Below are positions 8,147-17,484 of a stretch of 60,376 nt of DNA, one piece after another. A program made the translations under genes and the position numbers. Where the stretch lies: NCBI GenBank assembly GCA_028689615.1, contig JAQVCV010000023.1, positions 1-60,376 of the forward strand, read 5' to 3'. Below the pieces are notes generated by a model. The model did not search any database. It was not told the DNA's origin and saw nothing but the letters and a program-made list of their open reading frames with translations. The first letter of the stretch is position 1. Each line of letters opens with the position of its first letter. This DNA comes from Bacteroidales bacterium (lineage in GTDB: Bacteria; Bacteroidota; Bacteroidia; Bacteroidales; TTA-H9).

Positions 8147-9553
8147 ATGAAACAAACAAATTTTTATCACTTCATCGCAATATTGGTTTTGCTATGTCTT
8201 ATCTCAACAAGCAGTTTCGCCCAAAGCGTAGGCATTAATTCCGACGGTTCAGCACCCGATGGATCGGCTATGCTCGATGTAAAATCCACTAATAAAGGTT
8301 TTTTGGCACCACGTGTCAGCTCAACCGGCGATGTGGCTTCGCCTGCTACCGGCCTTCTCGTTTACCAGACAGGTGGCACACCAGGCTACTATTACTATAA
8401 TGGCTCATCCTGGGTTCAACTGGGTGCTGCTTCCGGCGCCAGCCAATGGACCACCAGCGGAAGCGATATTTATTACAATGCCGGCAATGTCGGTATCGGG
8501 ACAAGTTCACCGGGTTACAAATTAACTGTACAAGATGGAGAAATAGTTAGCGCCTCGAATACAGATGCGGGTTTGGTGTTTACTGGAGCGGATGGAACAG
8601 CCAATGATATGACTTTCAGATATGATAGAACAAATACCAGATTGGAATTCCGTGATAATTTAAACAGTCAGACCAGAATGGTCGTTAAGCAAGACGGCAA
8701 TGTCGGTATCGGAACAACTACCCCGGGGCATATATTTACTGTTGCGGGACAAGGTGGTGACAATACGGCAGTTTTTGCATTGGATATTACCGGAACCGGC
8801 AGCGGGTTGTATAACTGGGCTTCTTCAGCCATTGCCCCAAATCTTCCTGCGACTTATAACCTCATTCACATGATAGGACAGGCAGAAAGTGAAAAGAACT
8901 CCGGATATATTGGGTTTAATTTCCAGGAAAACGGGAGTGATGCCAATTTTTTAACATTTGGGCTATTCAATAAGAACAACATCATGAACATTACCGGAGC
9001 CGGCAATGTCGGTATCGGGTTAACAAATCCGGGCGGAAAATTGCATATTGCCGGTTTTGGTTATGGTATCGTAACAGGTATAGCAATGTCCCCGGTAAAT
9101 AATACTGCAGGTGGACACTATATTACATTTCACGACGCCGCCGGTACAGGTATTGGAAGCATTGAAAGAGGTGCCGGCAATACCGTGGTTTACAGCACAT
9201 CGTCTGATTACCGTTTAAAAGAGAATGTTGTCAACATCAGTGCGAATCAAGCCAAAACAAGATTGATGGCTTTAAGACCGGTGGAGTACAACTATATTTC
9301 TGACACGAATAAGACCGTCATCTCAGGTTTTTTGGCGCATGAGATGGCAGAGGCAGGATTTGCCAATGGCGTAACCGGAGAGAAAGATGCCGTAGATAAA
9401 GACGGAAAACCAATCTATCAGGCAATTGATACAAAATACCTTATTCCGGAAATGGTTAAAGTCATCCAGGAGCAGCAGGCCGAAATAGAAGCCCTGAAAA
9501 AGGAATTGAATGAACTAAAGAAAATGATGCAATACAAAAAACAGAAACCATGA
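8147..9553 (+). CDS. Tail-fibre-like surface protein with S74 intramolecular chaperone domain
   Basis: A 468-residue protein with a signal peptide (about 1-26, ending SSFAQ). Three beta-prism-type repeats each begin NVGIG (near residues 113, 184 and 286). The C-terminal region contains SDYRLKENVVNI and LRPVEYNYI, the hallmark of the peptidase S74 chaperone of endosialidase. It ends with a coiled coil rich in E and K. In this family the S74 domain drives trimerisation and in some members cleaves itself off. Bacteroidota often encode such secreted fibres outside phages, and no phage genes are near. Its stop overlaps the start of the next gene by four bases (ATGA), so the two are translationally coupled. 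Confidence 0.87.
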   Translation: MKQTNFYHFIAILVLLCLISTSSFAQSVGINSDGSAPDGSAMLDVKSTNKGFLAPRVSSTGDVASPATGLLVYQTGGTPGYYYYNGSSWVQLGAASGASQWTTSGSDIYYNAGNVGIGTSSPGYKLTVQDGEIVSASNTDAGLVFTGADGTANDMTFRYDRTNTRLEFRDNLNSQTRMVVKQDGNVGIGTTTPGHIFTVAGQGGDNTAVFALDITGTGSGLYNWASSAIAPNLPATYNLIHMIGQAESEKNSGYIGFNFQENGSDANFLTFGLFNKNNIMNITGAGNVGIGLTNPGGKLHIAGFGYGIVTGIAMSPVNNTAGGHYITFHDAAGTGIGSIERGAGNTVVYSTSSDYRLKENVVNISANQAKTRLMALRPVEYNYISDTNKTVISGFLAHEMAEAGFANGVTGEKDAVDKDGKPIYQAIDTKYLIPEMVKVIQEQQAEIEALKKELNELKKMMQYKKQKP

Positions 9554-11136
9554 AAAAAATAATAATAACACTAATATTTGCATCCCTTTTTATTGGAGCT
9601 TATGCACAGGGAATTTATAATGATGGAGTTTATATTGTAAGTGGCTCCGGCAGTTACTGGGTGGTGGACAATGGCGATTTCACCCTAACCAGCGCCAGTC
9701 CGGCCAACCTGGCTCAAATGGCCAATCTAACCATCGCTGCTGATGCTTCGATCACGCTACCTGCTACCACTTACCTCACGGTAAGCGGCACCTTAGCCAA
9801 CAACAGCGGTACCGATGGCCTGGTATTGCAATCCAACGCTTCGGGTTCGGCATCGCTCATCCAAAGCAACAACGCCGTTGAAGCCACCCAGCAGCGCCAC
9901 CTCACAGGGAGCACCAACCTTGAAGCCATGACCTACCACCTGGTTTCGGTACCGATTACCCCTGCATCATCCTCACTTTCGGAGTTGTTTACCGGGGCTT
10001 ATCTCTACGACTTCAACGTGGCATCTGACGACTGGCATGGTCTGGGTGGCTCCCTCACAACACCGCTCGACGAAACGCGCGGCTACATGGTTTATGTGCC
10101 CGAGGCCAGCCACAATTACACCTTCACAGGCCCTATGAACGGCGGTGCCTTTACTGCATTAACGACTCATGGCGGATCAGGCAACAACCTCGTGCCCAAT
10201 CCTTACCCATCGGCTATTGACTGGGGTGCAAGCTCCGGCTGGACAAAAACCAACGTGAACAATGCAGTTTACATCTGGCCTTCGGGAGGCAGCAACTATG
10301 CCAGCTATGTGGATGGCGTGGCCGCCAATGGGGGTTCGCGATACATTCCGGCAGGACAGGCTTTCTTTGTAAAAACATCTGCTTCATCGCCTGTGCTTTC
10401 AATGACCAATGAGGTGCGCGTACACAGCAGTCAGGCCTTTTTCAAAGCTGGCGACGAACTGCCCGATGTGCTTCGTATCCTTGCTACTTCCAATGGCATG
10501 AGCGACGAGGCAGTGGTGCGTTTCACCAACCAGGCCACCCCCTTAGCCGATGGCGACTACGATGCCTGGAAGATGACCGGCACCGAAGGGGCTCCGCAAC
10601 TCTCGACTCTGAGTTCCGACAACCAGCCCCTTGCCATCAACAGCCTGCCCTACATGGAAGAAGCATACGTGGTTCCGATGAATTTCGCTATGGCAGCCAA
10701 CGGATCGGTGGAACTGCTGTTCAACATCCAAAGCTTCGCCCCCGCCGTAACCATCCACCTGCGCGACGAGTTGGCCAACACCACCACCAACCTCCGCACC
10801 CAAAATCGTTACACCTTCCAGCATACGGACGGTGCTGCCGAGGCCAGGTTTAAGCTCCTCTTTGGAGGTGCCATCGGCACCGATGAACCCGTGGCTAATC
10901 CCATCCGTCAGTGGATTACAGGCAATACCCTCTACATCAGTGCACCCGAACTAACCGGACAACAAGCCGTGGTGACGGTGTACAACCTTGTAGGACAGGC
11001 CCTCTGCCAGCATCAGGTTGTGTTGGGCGAACTCAACACCCTGGAGCTTCAAGCCACACCGGGTGCCGTGTTGGTAGAAACCAAAAGCGTGGACGGAAGC
11101 CGGGTGCTGACAACCAAAGGAATTATAATAAAATGA
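9550..11136 (+). CDS. T9SS-sorted secreted protein (528 aa)
   Basis: This is the complete version of the gene truncated at the left window edge. It has a signal peptide (MKKIIITLIFASLFIGAYAQ), a beta-helix-like low-complexity region (about 40-115), the NPYPSAIDWG-containing domain, and a T9SS type A sorting domain in the last 80 or so residues. It overlaps the preceding tail-fibre-like gene by four bases. From residue 117 onward it is identical at the DNA level to the copy at the left edge. The passenger domain is not recognised. Confidence 0.88.
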   Translation: MKKIIITLIFASLFIGAYAQGIYNDGVYIVSGSGSYWVVDNGDFTLTSASPANLAQMANLTIAADASITLPATTYLTVSGTLANNSGTDGLVLQSNASGSASLIQSNNAVEATQQRHLTGSTNLEAMTYHLVSVPITPASSSLSELFTGAYLYDFNVASDDWHGLGGSLTTPLDETRGYMVYVPEASHNYTFTGPMNGGAFTALTTHGGSGNNLVPNPYPSAIDWGASSGWTKTNVNNAVYIWPSGGSNYASYVDGVAANGGSRYIPAGQAFFVKTSASSPVLSMTNEVRVHSSQAFFKAGDELPDVLRILATSNGMSDEAVVRFTNQATPLADGDYDAWKMTGTEGAPQLSTLSSDNQPLAINSLPYMEEAYVVPMNFAMAANGSVELLFNIQSFAPAVTIHLRDELANTTTNLRTQNRYTFQHTDGAAEARFKLLFGGAIGTDEPVANPIRQWITGNTLYISAPELTGQQAVVTVYNLVGQALCQHQVVLGELNTLELQATPGAVLVETKSVDGSRVLTTKGIIIK

Positions 11137-11145
11137 TAATGATTG

Positions 11146-11186
11146 TTTTAAACCTGACAGGTCTCAAAGACCTGTCAGGTTTAAAA
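11146..11186. repeat. Post-stop hairpin repeat, copy 3
   Basis: Identical to the copy at 1248-1288, because it lies inside the long direct repeat. It separates the T9SS gene from the small exported-protein gene. Confidence 0.9.
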
Positions 11187-11197
11187 AACAAAAAAAA

Positions 11198-11239
11198 CCA
11201 TATAAACCATATAAACCATATAAACCATATAAAACCATG
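11198..11239 (+). repeat. 9-bp tandem repeat, second array
   Basis: Four CCATATAAA units immediately precede the ATG at 11237, as in copy 1 of the long repeat. Confidence 0.85.
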
Positions 11240-11455
11240 AAAAAGAAACTCTTCGCCCTTGTTGCACTTCTGTTTGTAAGCACTTTGTTGTTGGCACAGG
11301 CACCTCCCACTCCTCCGGGCAACCCCGGTAGCGGAAACACGCCGGTTGGTGGCGGGGCTGCTCCGCTGGCTGGTGGGGTAGCATTGCTGGTGGGGCTGGC
11401 TGCCGGATATGGAGCCATGAAAATAGCCAATCAAAAGAAGGCCATCCCGCAATAA
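11237..11455 (+). CDS. Small PID-CTERM-like exported protein (72 aa), second copy
   Basis: Identical in sequence to the protein encoded at 1339-1557. It has a signal peptide, a Pro/Gly-rich centre and a hydrophobic PLAGGVALLVGLAAGYG segment. It lies between the post-stop hairpin of the T9SS gene and the 45-residue membrane protein gene, so the order T9SS protein, small exported protein, small membrane protein is kept. Function is unknown. Confidence 0.85.
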   Translation: MKKKLFALVALLFVSTLLLAQAPPTPPGNPGSGNTPVGGGAAPLAGGVALLVGLAAGYGAMKIANQKKAIPQ

Positions 11456-11466
11456 CGATTATCACA

Positions 11467-11604
11467 ATGATAAAAAATTTTGACAAGTTACTCTGGCACA
11501 TCCTTCACGACCGCGAAGCCATAAGCTCGGTAGCCGTCGGCCTCGTGGGGTTCATTGCGGGTATTTTGCTTGTCGTCAGGCTTGTACAACAAGTCTTAAG
11601 CTGA
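11467..11604 (+). CDS. Tiny single-span membrane protein (45 aa), second copy
   Basis: Identical to the frame at 1569-1706: a charged N-terminus followed by one hydrophobic span. It starts eleven bases after the preceding stop and is followed by an intrinsic terminator. A divergent homologue at 34824 supports it being a real gene. Confidence 0.7.
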   Translation: MIKNFDKLLWHILHDREAISSVAVGLVGFIAGILLVVRLVQQVLS

Positions 11605-11630
11605 CTGTCATAATGTCGGGTTTTCTCACA

Positions 11631-11662
11631 GGAGCCGTTGCCTTCGGGTGCGGCTCCTTTTT
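11631..11662 (+). terminator. Intrinsic terminator, second copy
   Basis: The GGAGCCG and CGGCTCC arms are followed by T residues, the same structure as at 1733-1766. It closes the operon that starts near 3655 or 8147. From here to 12000 I see no gene; short frames in the interval have no recognisable features. Confidence 0.88.
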
Positions 11663-11996
11663 GTTGTGCAAGGCATTAGCCAACGCCATTCGGGTGTTTG
11701 TTAGCTGTGTCATGTTTCACGTAAGCCAAAGTCTGGATAGCGTTGATATCAAGAGCGCAGTATTTTTGGCAGCATTTTTTCTGAAGAGAGGTTCATGAGC
11801 CGAACCCCTTCGCCTGGTTGAGTCACAGTGCAATGAAAGAAACAGACAGCAGGGAGCTTAAGCCTTTCCGATAGCCCTGTCTCTAACTTAAATAGTTGTA
11901 AAAAATGCGTCAATTCCATACCTGACCGATCCCCCTATTGTTCTTTAGCCGTAGTGTTCAAACAATAACATATTTCGCTTTTTCGATAGATTTCCA

Positions 11997-12004
11997 TACT
12001 TTTG
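11997..12004 (+). promoter_or_regulatory. Bacteroidota -7 promoter box (TACTTTTG)
   Basis: A TAnnTTTG match only 20 bases upstream of the ATG at 12024. The transcript would have a very short leader of about a dozen bases. This also argues against the TTG codon at 12012 as the start. Confidence 0.6.
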
Positions 12005-12023
12005 CCCCGCTTTGACCAACCTT

Positions 12024-14054
12024 ATGATTCTTCGACGCTTATATGGTATTTTCTCGATGCTGGCCATCTGGACTGTATTGGCAGTGCAGGTTGCCGCTCA
12101 AAATGCCGTGCCCCTGCTCCCTTCCGACTCGGTTCGGATTAAAAATGCAATGGAGCAAGCCCTAAAAGAAGCCGAAGCAGGCGACTGGCGGGAAGAGAGC
12201 CGCCACTACGACAACATAGCCTTTATTTATTGGGAGCACAATTACTTCAGCAAAGCGGTGGAGTGGTATCAGAAATCGTTGAAGCTGAACGAAAAGTTGG
12301 CCAACCGTGCAGGTATTTCGATGATTAACAGCAACCTGGGAATGCTCTATGCCGATCTAAAAGACTACGACCGATCGCTCGCGCATTTTCAACGTACCTT
12401 CGATTACCGGAAAATGATGAAAGACAAACAGGGGGTAATCACTACCGCCATCAACATGTCGGTGGTACTCAACAACCTGAAGCGTTTCGACGAAAGTGCT
12501 GCCCTTTTGCAAGAGGCTCTTACCCTTGCCCGCGAACTCAACGATCCCGATCAGATGAAAAGCTGCTACGGAATGCTCTCCGAAACCTACGAAAAAGCCC
12601 GCCAGAGTGATAAAGCACGGTATTATTTCGACCTCTACAGAACTTTTCACGAACAGGTGCAAAAAGAGAAAGAACAAAAGTCGAGAGCCATAGTGGAAGA
12701 GACCCGCTTGCAGTTGCAACTTACCGAAGCCGAAAAACGCAACAAAGAGCTTGAGCTCCAATTAGCCGAACATGAAATTCAGCAAAAGGAGAAGGAGTTG
12801 GCAACTGCCGGTGAGAAACAACGAACACTTTATGAAAACCTGTCGCGAACCGAGTTGCAAAATGAGTTGCTTCAACGCGACAACGAGTTAAAAAAGACAC
12901 AGATAGCAGGAGAAAAAGAGCGCAACGAGAAGCAGCGCGTGCAGATGCTTTTCCTGTTAGTCAGCCTGGGCTTGTTCGGGGTGTTGCTGTTTGTGATTCT
13001 GAAGGCCTACCTCGATAAACGAAAAACAAACAGAATTCTGGATTCGCAGAAGCGCGAGATCGAATCGCAACGCGACGCTATAAGCAAAGCTTTCGAGCAA
13101 CTGAAAGAGCTCACCGACTACAAGGAGGGAATCCGCTCGATGATTGTGCACGACCTCAAAAACCCGTTAAACAGCATCCTGAACCCACCCCTTCATTACA
13201 GCGACCAGCTCAAAATAGAGACAGCCCGTCGTGCTGGTCGGCGTATGTTGAACCTGGTGATGGACATTCTCGATGTTCAAAAACTCGAAGAGAGCCATTT
13301 GAAACCCGAGAAACAGCCTGTTGACTGCAACACCCTTCTTGCTGAAGCCATCGCGGAAGTGGAGTATTTGGGGCAACCCCGTGGCCTCTTGTTCCAAAAA
13401 TTGGCAGATCAGCCTCTGAAGGTAGCCTGCGACCCCGAACTGATTCATCGTGTTATCGTGAACCTGCTGACAAATGCGGTGAAATACGCCTACCAGCAAA
13501 CAGAGATTGTTGTTATGGCTGTACCGTGTGAAGATGCATCGCGGGTAAAAATTGCAGTTAGCAACCGAGGAGATGGAATTCCTTCGGATTTCATCGGATC
13601 GGTGTTCGATAAATTTACCCAACACTCGGCCCGCAAATCGGGGGGAGTAGCCAGCACAGGCATTGGTCTCACTTTCTGTAAATTAACCGTGGAAGCCCAC
13701 GGAGGGGCTATCGGGGTTGAAAGTGAACCGGGCGAAAATACCACGTTTTGGTTCACCCTTGAAGCCAGCCACGATGAAGTCGCGCCGCTTCACAGCAATT
13801 CGGTTCCCCTTAAAACGACCGCTGTACATGAACTTACTGAAGCCGATCGGCTTGTCGTGGAACCTGTCAGACGACAATTGCAAATGCTCGAAATTCACCA
13901 GATTACCAAGATCAGGAAAGCCATCAGGCTGCTCGATCAGCATCGGAACGAACGCATTGATTATTGGCTTGAGAACCTGCTCATGGCAGTCGAAACCAAC
14001 GACATCAAAAAATATAATTCAATAGTTAGGAAAAATGACCACACAAATTCTTAA
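12024..14054 (+). CDS. TPR-containing sensor histidine kinase (676 aa)
   Basis: The ATG at 12024 gives a clean signal peptide (MILRRLYGIFSMLAIWTVLA, then VQVAAQ). TPR repeats (about 40-200) would be periplasmic. A long coiled coil (about 205-300) and a membrane span near 307-330 follow. Next come a HisKA-type dimerisation helix with the phospho-acceptor motif MIVHDLKNPLNSIL (His near 376) and a HATPase_c domain (NLLTNAVKYA N box, GDGIP and GIGLTF G boxes). A C-terminal helical extension of about 80 residues follows the kinase. The gene overlaps the receiver-kinase gene by 20 bases, so the two are almost certainly one operon and a signalling pair. The signal sensed is unknown. Confidence 0.9.
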   Translation: MILRRLYGIFSMLAIWTVLAVQVAAQNAVPLLPSDSVRIKNAMEQALKEAEAGDWREESRHYDNIAFIYWEHNYFSKAVEWYQKSLKLNEKLANRAGISMINSNLGMLYADLKDYDRSLAHFQRTFDYRKMMKDKQGVITTAINMSVVLNNLKRFDESAALLQEALTLARELNDPDQMKSCYGMLSETYEKARQSDKARYYFDLYRTFHEQVQKEKEQKSRAIVEETRLQLQLTEAEKRNKELELQLAEHEIQQKEKELATAGEKQRTLYENLSRTELQNELLQRDNELKKTQIAGEKERNEKQRVQMLFLLVSLGLFGVLLFVILKAYLDKRKTNRILDSQKREIESQRDAISKAFEQLKELTDYKEGIRSMIVHDLKNPLNSILNPPLHYSDQLKIETARRAGRRMLNLVMDILDVQKLEESHLKPEKQPVDCNTLLAEAIAEVEYLGQPRGLLFQKLADQPLKVACDPELIHRVIVNLLTNAVKYAYQQTEIVVMAVPCEDASRVKIAVSNRGDGIPSDFIGSVFDKFTQHSARKSGGVASTGIGLTFCKLTVEAHGGAIGVESEPGENTTFWFTLEASHDEVAPLHSNSVPLKTTAVHELTEADRLVVEPVRRQLQMLEIHQITKIRKAIRLLDQHRNERIDYWLENLLMAVETNDIKKYNSIVRKNDHTNS

Positions 14055-15150
14055 TCCTCACAAAATACTCATTATTGACGACCAGATCAGCTTCATCAAT
14101 TATATGGTTGACGTGTTGGAAAAGGCTTACCCAAATTTCGATATTTTCCAGAGTATATTGCCTGAGAAGGCTCTGGAAATAGCACTGAAAGAAAAACCCA
14201 ACCTCATCATCCTCGACTGGGCCATGCCGGGTCTGTCGGGCATTGACCTGATCCGTCAGTTTAAGGCTGCCGAAGAGTTAAAAGATATTCCCGTGATTAT
14301 GTGTACCGGTGTGATGACCCAATCGGCTCATCTGGAAGAGGCATTCAAAGCAGGTGCCGTTGACTTCATCAGAAAGCCTATTGACGAACTTGAACTCATT
14401 GCCCGTGTCAATTCTATTATGCAACTCTCCGACAGTTTCTGGGAGATAAAAACCCTGCTGGCACATCGCGAAAAACTATTCTCAATTGTGGCTCACGACC
14501 TGAAAGACCCTATGAGCAACCTTACCTCGATGTTCGATATGATCATGTCGCAGGACGACCTGAACCTGAACCATGAGAATTACATCCTGCTCGAATCGGG
14601 GAGGAATGCTGTGGCAGAAACCTCGAGGCTTCTGGAAGACCTGCTCCTGTGGGCCAACAGCCAACGAAACCGAATCGAGTTCCATTTCCAAACCCAGGAT
14701 TTGATGATGGCAGTGGAACGGATGAAACCGGTTTATGCCTCGTTACTCAACCAGAAAAAGATCGCCTTGAATGTGAAAGGTCCGGGTCAGGCATTTTGCT
14801 ACTTCGATTTTAATTCAATAAAAACCATCCTCAGAAATCTCATCGGTAACGCAATAAAATTTACCAACCACGGCGGCTCTATTACTATTGAAGTGCTGCC
14901 AGACGGACAGTTTACCCGCCTGAATGTAACCGATACCGGGGTTGGGATCCAACAAGAGAACCTTGATAAAATATTTAATGATACCCAAAGCTTTAGCACC
15001 TACGGCACAGCCGGCGAAAAGGGATCGGGTCTGGGTCTGCTGCTCTGCAAAGAACTTATCGGAAAAAATCAAGGGGATATCGGTGTGGAGAGTACTTACG
15101 GAGCAGGAAGCACATTTTACATCCGCGTCCCCAACCAAAAGCCCGATTAA
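14035..15150 (+). CDS. Receiver-histidine kinase fusion protein (371 aa)
   Basis: An N-terminal receiver domain has the acidic pair at 15-16, the phospho-accepting Asp at 61 (ILDWAMPGLSG) and Lys 114 (FIRKP). It is followed by HisKA with FSIVAHDLKDPMSNL (His 154) and a HATPase_c domain (NLIGNAIKFTN, DTGVGI, GSGLGLLLCKEL). There is no membrane span and no DNA-binding output. A soluble receiver-first kinase of this type usually passes phosphate onward in a phosphorelay. Overlap with the upstream TPR kinase gene suggests the receiver takes phosphate from it; no separate output regulator is adjacent. The next gene follows after 35 bases. Confidence 0.88.
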   Translation: MTTQILNPHKILIIDDQISFINYMVDVLEKAYPNFDIFQSILPEKALEIALKEKPNLIILDWAMPGLSGIDLIRQFKAAEELKDIPVIMCTGVMTQSAHLEEAFKAGAVDFIRKPIDELELIARVNSIMQLSDSFWEIKTLLAHREKLFSIVAHDLKDPMSNLTSMFDMIMSQDDLNLNHENYILLESGRNAVAETSRLLEDLLLWANSQRNRIEFHFQTQDLMMAVERMKPVYASLLNQKKIALNVKGPGQAFCYFDFNSIKTILRNLIGNAIKFTNHGGSITIEVLPDGQFTRLNVTDTGVGIQQENLDKIFNDTQSFSTYGTAGEKGSGLGLLLCKELIGKNQGDIGVESTYGAGSTFYIRVPNQKPD

Positions 15151-15185
15151 TACCGGAAAGAAAAACCTTCAATAAAAAGAATAGT

Positions 15186-16931
15186 ATGATGAACAGATTG
15201 TTGATTCTCCTAATTCTGACGGCCTTCTGCTCTCTTGTTGTTCCCGGAGATGCCCTGGCTCAGCAACCCGATCAGCCACAAAAAAGTTTCTTTGTGGACT
15301 CGCTCAACCGGTTTTACACCCAAACCAGCCTGCCGCTCTACCTTCGTATTGCCTCTTCGCCCGACGGTGCCAACGCCGTGACCATCCCCCAGTCGAACAG
15401 TGCTACCGAGGTGAACCCCATTACCCCCATGTACCTCGACGGCGATGGAAAACACCACATCAAACACTACGACGAAATCGACAAAAAAGAAGCCGTGTTT
15501 GTGGTTTATGCCGACGGTAAAGCCCCTTTAAGCGCGGCAGCCTTTCTCAACAGCCCTTTCCACAGCACCCGGTCAAAAATCTATTATGGGAAAAACCTTA
15601 CAGTTGACCTGAAAACCACTGATGACATGACAGGTGTGAAATCGTTTCAATATTCCATCAATGGTCAACCCTACACCCCATACACAAAGCCGTTGCTTTT
15701 CGATCGCGAAGGCGATCAGGTACTGAAGTTTTATGCTTACGACCAGGTGGGAAACGTGGAAGAACCCGTTGAAAAGCACTTTACAATTGACACCACTTCG
15801 CCTGTAACCTACTACCATGTTACAGGTCTGGCTTTAGAGAAAAAGATTGTGTCGCCTGCATCGGTCATCTACCTCGAACCCACCGACAACATCTCGGGTG
15901 TAGCCGGCACCTGGTTCTCGTTCAACAACCAACCGGCAAGCTCCTACACCGATAAGGACATCCCTTTCCAGCAACTTCCCGAAGGGGAACACACCCTATG
16001 GTTTTACTCCGCCGACAAGGTAAAAAACCGCGAAACACGTCGGCGCTTCGATTTCTTTTACGACAAAACAGCACCTATCGTGGCAACAGATATTTTGGGC
16101 GACAGGTTCATCGTGAACGAACAAGTCTATTTTTCAGGACGAACCAAATTGAAAATAACGGCTGTTGACAATAAAGTAGGCATTAAACAGGTAATGTATT
16201 CTGTTGACAATGACGAGTTCGGTCAATACTCCGAACCATTCTACCTCCCGGCCCGCCAGGGTATTCATACCATTCGCTACTACGCCATCGACAGTCTCGA
16301 CAACAGTACGGGCGACATCAAAAAGATGCAATACCAGGAGTTTCGTCACACGGTGAGCAAGGTGTTTGTTGACCTCACCGGCCCCACCCTGTATCACCAC
16401 TACGACGGCCCCAACTTCACCAGCCGCGATACTGTGTTCATCAACCACACCACCCTGATTCGACTGAGCCAGACCGATGGCGAAAGCGGCACTCAGCGGA
16501 TGTCGTACGCCATCGGGGAAAACCCCCTCGAAATTGATTACAAGTCGCCCTTTACCATGACACAACCCGGCTTTCAATCCATCGAGGTGATAGGTTACGA
16601 CAACGTGAACAACCGCAACCAAAAAACCATCAGCTTCGTTGTAGATCCAGAGCCACCCGTGATTGACTTCAGGTTCAGCGTGAAGCCCATCGGCCGCAAT
16701 GGCAACCTGGATGTTTATCCGCCGTTTACCCGCATCTACCTGGCACCCTACGACAACCTGTCGGGAGTGGAGAGCATCCTGGTATCAATCAATGGCCTTC
16801 CCGCTACACCTTACACCGGAGCCATTGGTCCGCTGGCAAAAGGAAAACTGCACAAGGTAGAAATAAAGGCTACCGACAAACTGGGTAATGCCAGCAGTAA
16901 AATGCTGGAATTTATGATTAACGATAAATAA
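15186..16931 (+). CDS. Exported Ig-like (OmpL47-type) repeat protein (581 aa)
   Basis: A signal peptide (MNRLLILLILTAFCSLVV, ending ALAQ) is followed by about five repeats of roughly 95 residues. Each is built on a Dn(x)SGV...YSINGQP...Y...A.D..GN pattern, clearest near residues 150-200, 240-285, 325-370, 425-475 and 525-575. This pattern is typical of OmpL47-type or chitobiase-C-terminal-like beta-sandwich repeats, found in cell-envelope proteins. No T9SS tail is visible. It lies 35 bases after the receiver-kinase gene, so it is probably cotranscribed and may be a periplasmic or surface component of the same signalling system. A second start codon is available at 15189. Confidence 0.75.
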   Translation: MMNRLLILLILTAFCSLVVPGDALAQQPDQPQKSFFVDSLNRFYTQTSLPLYLRIASSPDGANAVTIPQSNSATEVNPITPMYLDGDGKHHIKHYDEIDKKEAVFVVYADGKAPLSAAAFLNSPFHSTRSKIYYGKNLTVDLKTTDDMTGVKSFQYSINGQPYTPYTKPLLFDREGDQVLKFYAYDQVGNVEEPVEKHFTIDTTSPVTYYHVTGLALEKKIVSPASVIYLEPTDNISGVAGTWFSFNNQPASSYTDKDIPFQQLPEGEHTLWFYSADKVKNRETRRRFDFFYDKTAPIVATDILGDRFIVNEQVYFSGRTKLKITAVDNKVGIKQVMYSVDNDEFGQYSEPFYLPARQGIHTIRYYAIDSLDNSTGDIKKMQYQEFRHTVSKVFVDLTGPTLYHHYDGPNFTSRDTVFINHTTLIRLSQTDGESGTQRMSYAIGENPLEIDYKSPFTMTQPGFQSIEVIGYDNVNNRNQKTISFVVDPEPPVIDFRFSVKPIGRNGNLDVYPPFTRIYLAPYDNLSGVESILVSINGLPATPYTGAIGPLAKGKLHKVEIKATDKLGNASSKMLEFMINDK

Positions 16932-17430
16932 GGTTTCCCGCAACCAGAATGCGGCGGTGCACTGTGTGCTATAAGCCGAAAAGATCAATATATAACTATT
17001 AATCTGATCCTTAGAAAGCAAATAGTTAATTAAAGTTGAAGTCATCCGAAAGTTTACACTACAAAAATGAACCTTTATATTTTAGCAATGCAAACTTTAA
17101 TCAACATATTTATGCTCAAGATGTTGGGACTATGAGGTTATCTCATATCCCCCCGGTTTTCTTCTTACATGATTTTGATGCCAGGCATTGGCAGGGTTTT
17201 CTCGTTCCATTCTGTTTGGCAAGTAACAAATTCCGGTGCTAACCGTGCAAATTTAAAACGTAATTTTAAAATTGCTCGGTTGTGCTTCTTCCTTTCTCGT
17301 CGAAAAGCTTGAAGCAACCTACCCCAGGCAAGAAACCAGGTGCTGCGATTCAACCGATGCTTTTCAGAGCAGGAACAACCACTGTCAGCCTGCCCTTTCT
17401 GGAAGAGGAGGACGCGCCGGCGGTAAAAAT
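16932..17430. other. Intergenic stretch with no gene seen
   Basis: About 500 bases separate the Ig-repeat gene from the terminator of the convergent gene. Frames here are short and without recognisable protein features, and I see no tRNA or clear promoter. Confidence 0.6.
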
Positions 17431-17465
17431 CAAAACGGGCAGAAGAGTGTCTTCTGCCCGTTTTG
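17431..17465. terminator. Perfect 16-bp hairpin terminator
   Basis: The arm CAAAACGGGCAGAAGA (17431-17446) pairs fully with 17450-17465 around a GTG loop. A-rich and T-rich flanks make it usable in both directions. It lies 20 bases past the stop of the minus-strand gene ending at 17485. Confidence 0.9.
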
Positions 17466-17484
17466 GTTTAACCATAAAGCACGT

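Larger units (their letters stand above)
9899..11664. repeat. Long direct repeat, copy 2
   Basis: This is the second copy of the segment at 1-1766, with identity through 11612 and again through the terminator. It begins inside the T9SS gene. Because copy 1 is cut by the window, the true left end of the duplication is unknown. Downstream neighbours differ between copies: a regulator after copy 1, a histidine kinase after copy 2. Confidence 0.93.

Noticed and set aside
8147..9553. Tail-fibre-like gene considered as part of a prophage
   Set aside because: Its neighbours are T9SS surface genes, it has a signal peptide, and S74-domain proteins are common non-phage secreted proteins in this phylum.
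11613..11798. 61-residue plus-strand frame after the second copy of the long repeat
   Set aside because: It reads through the terminator hairpin and has no counterpart after copy 1, where the sequence differs.
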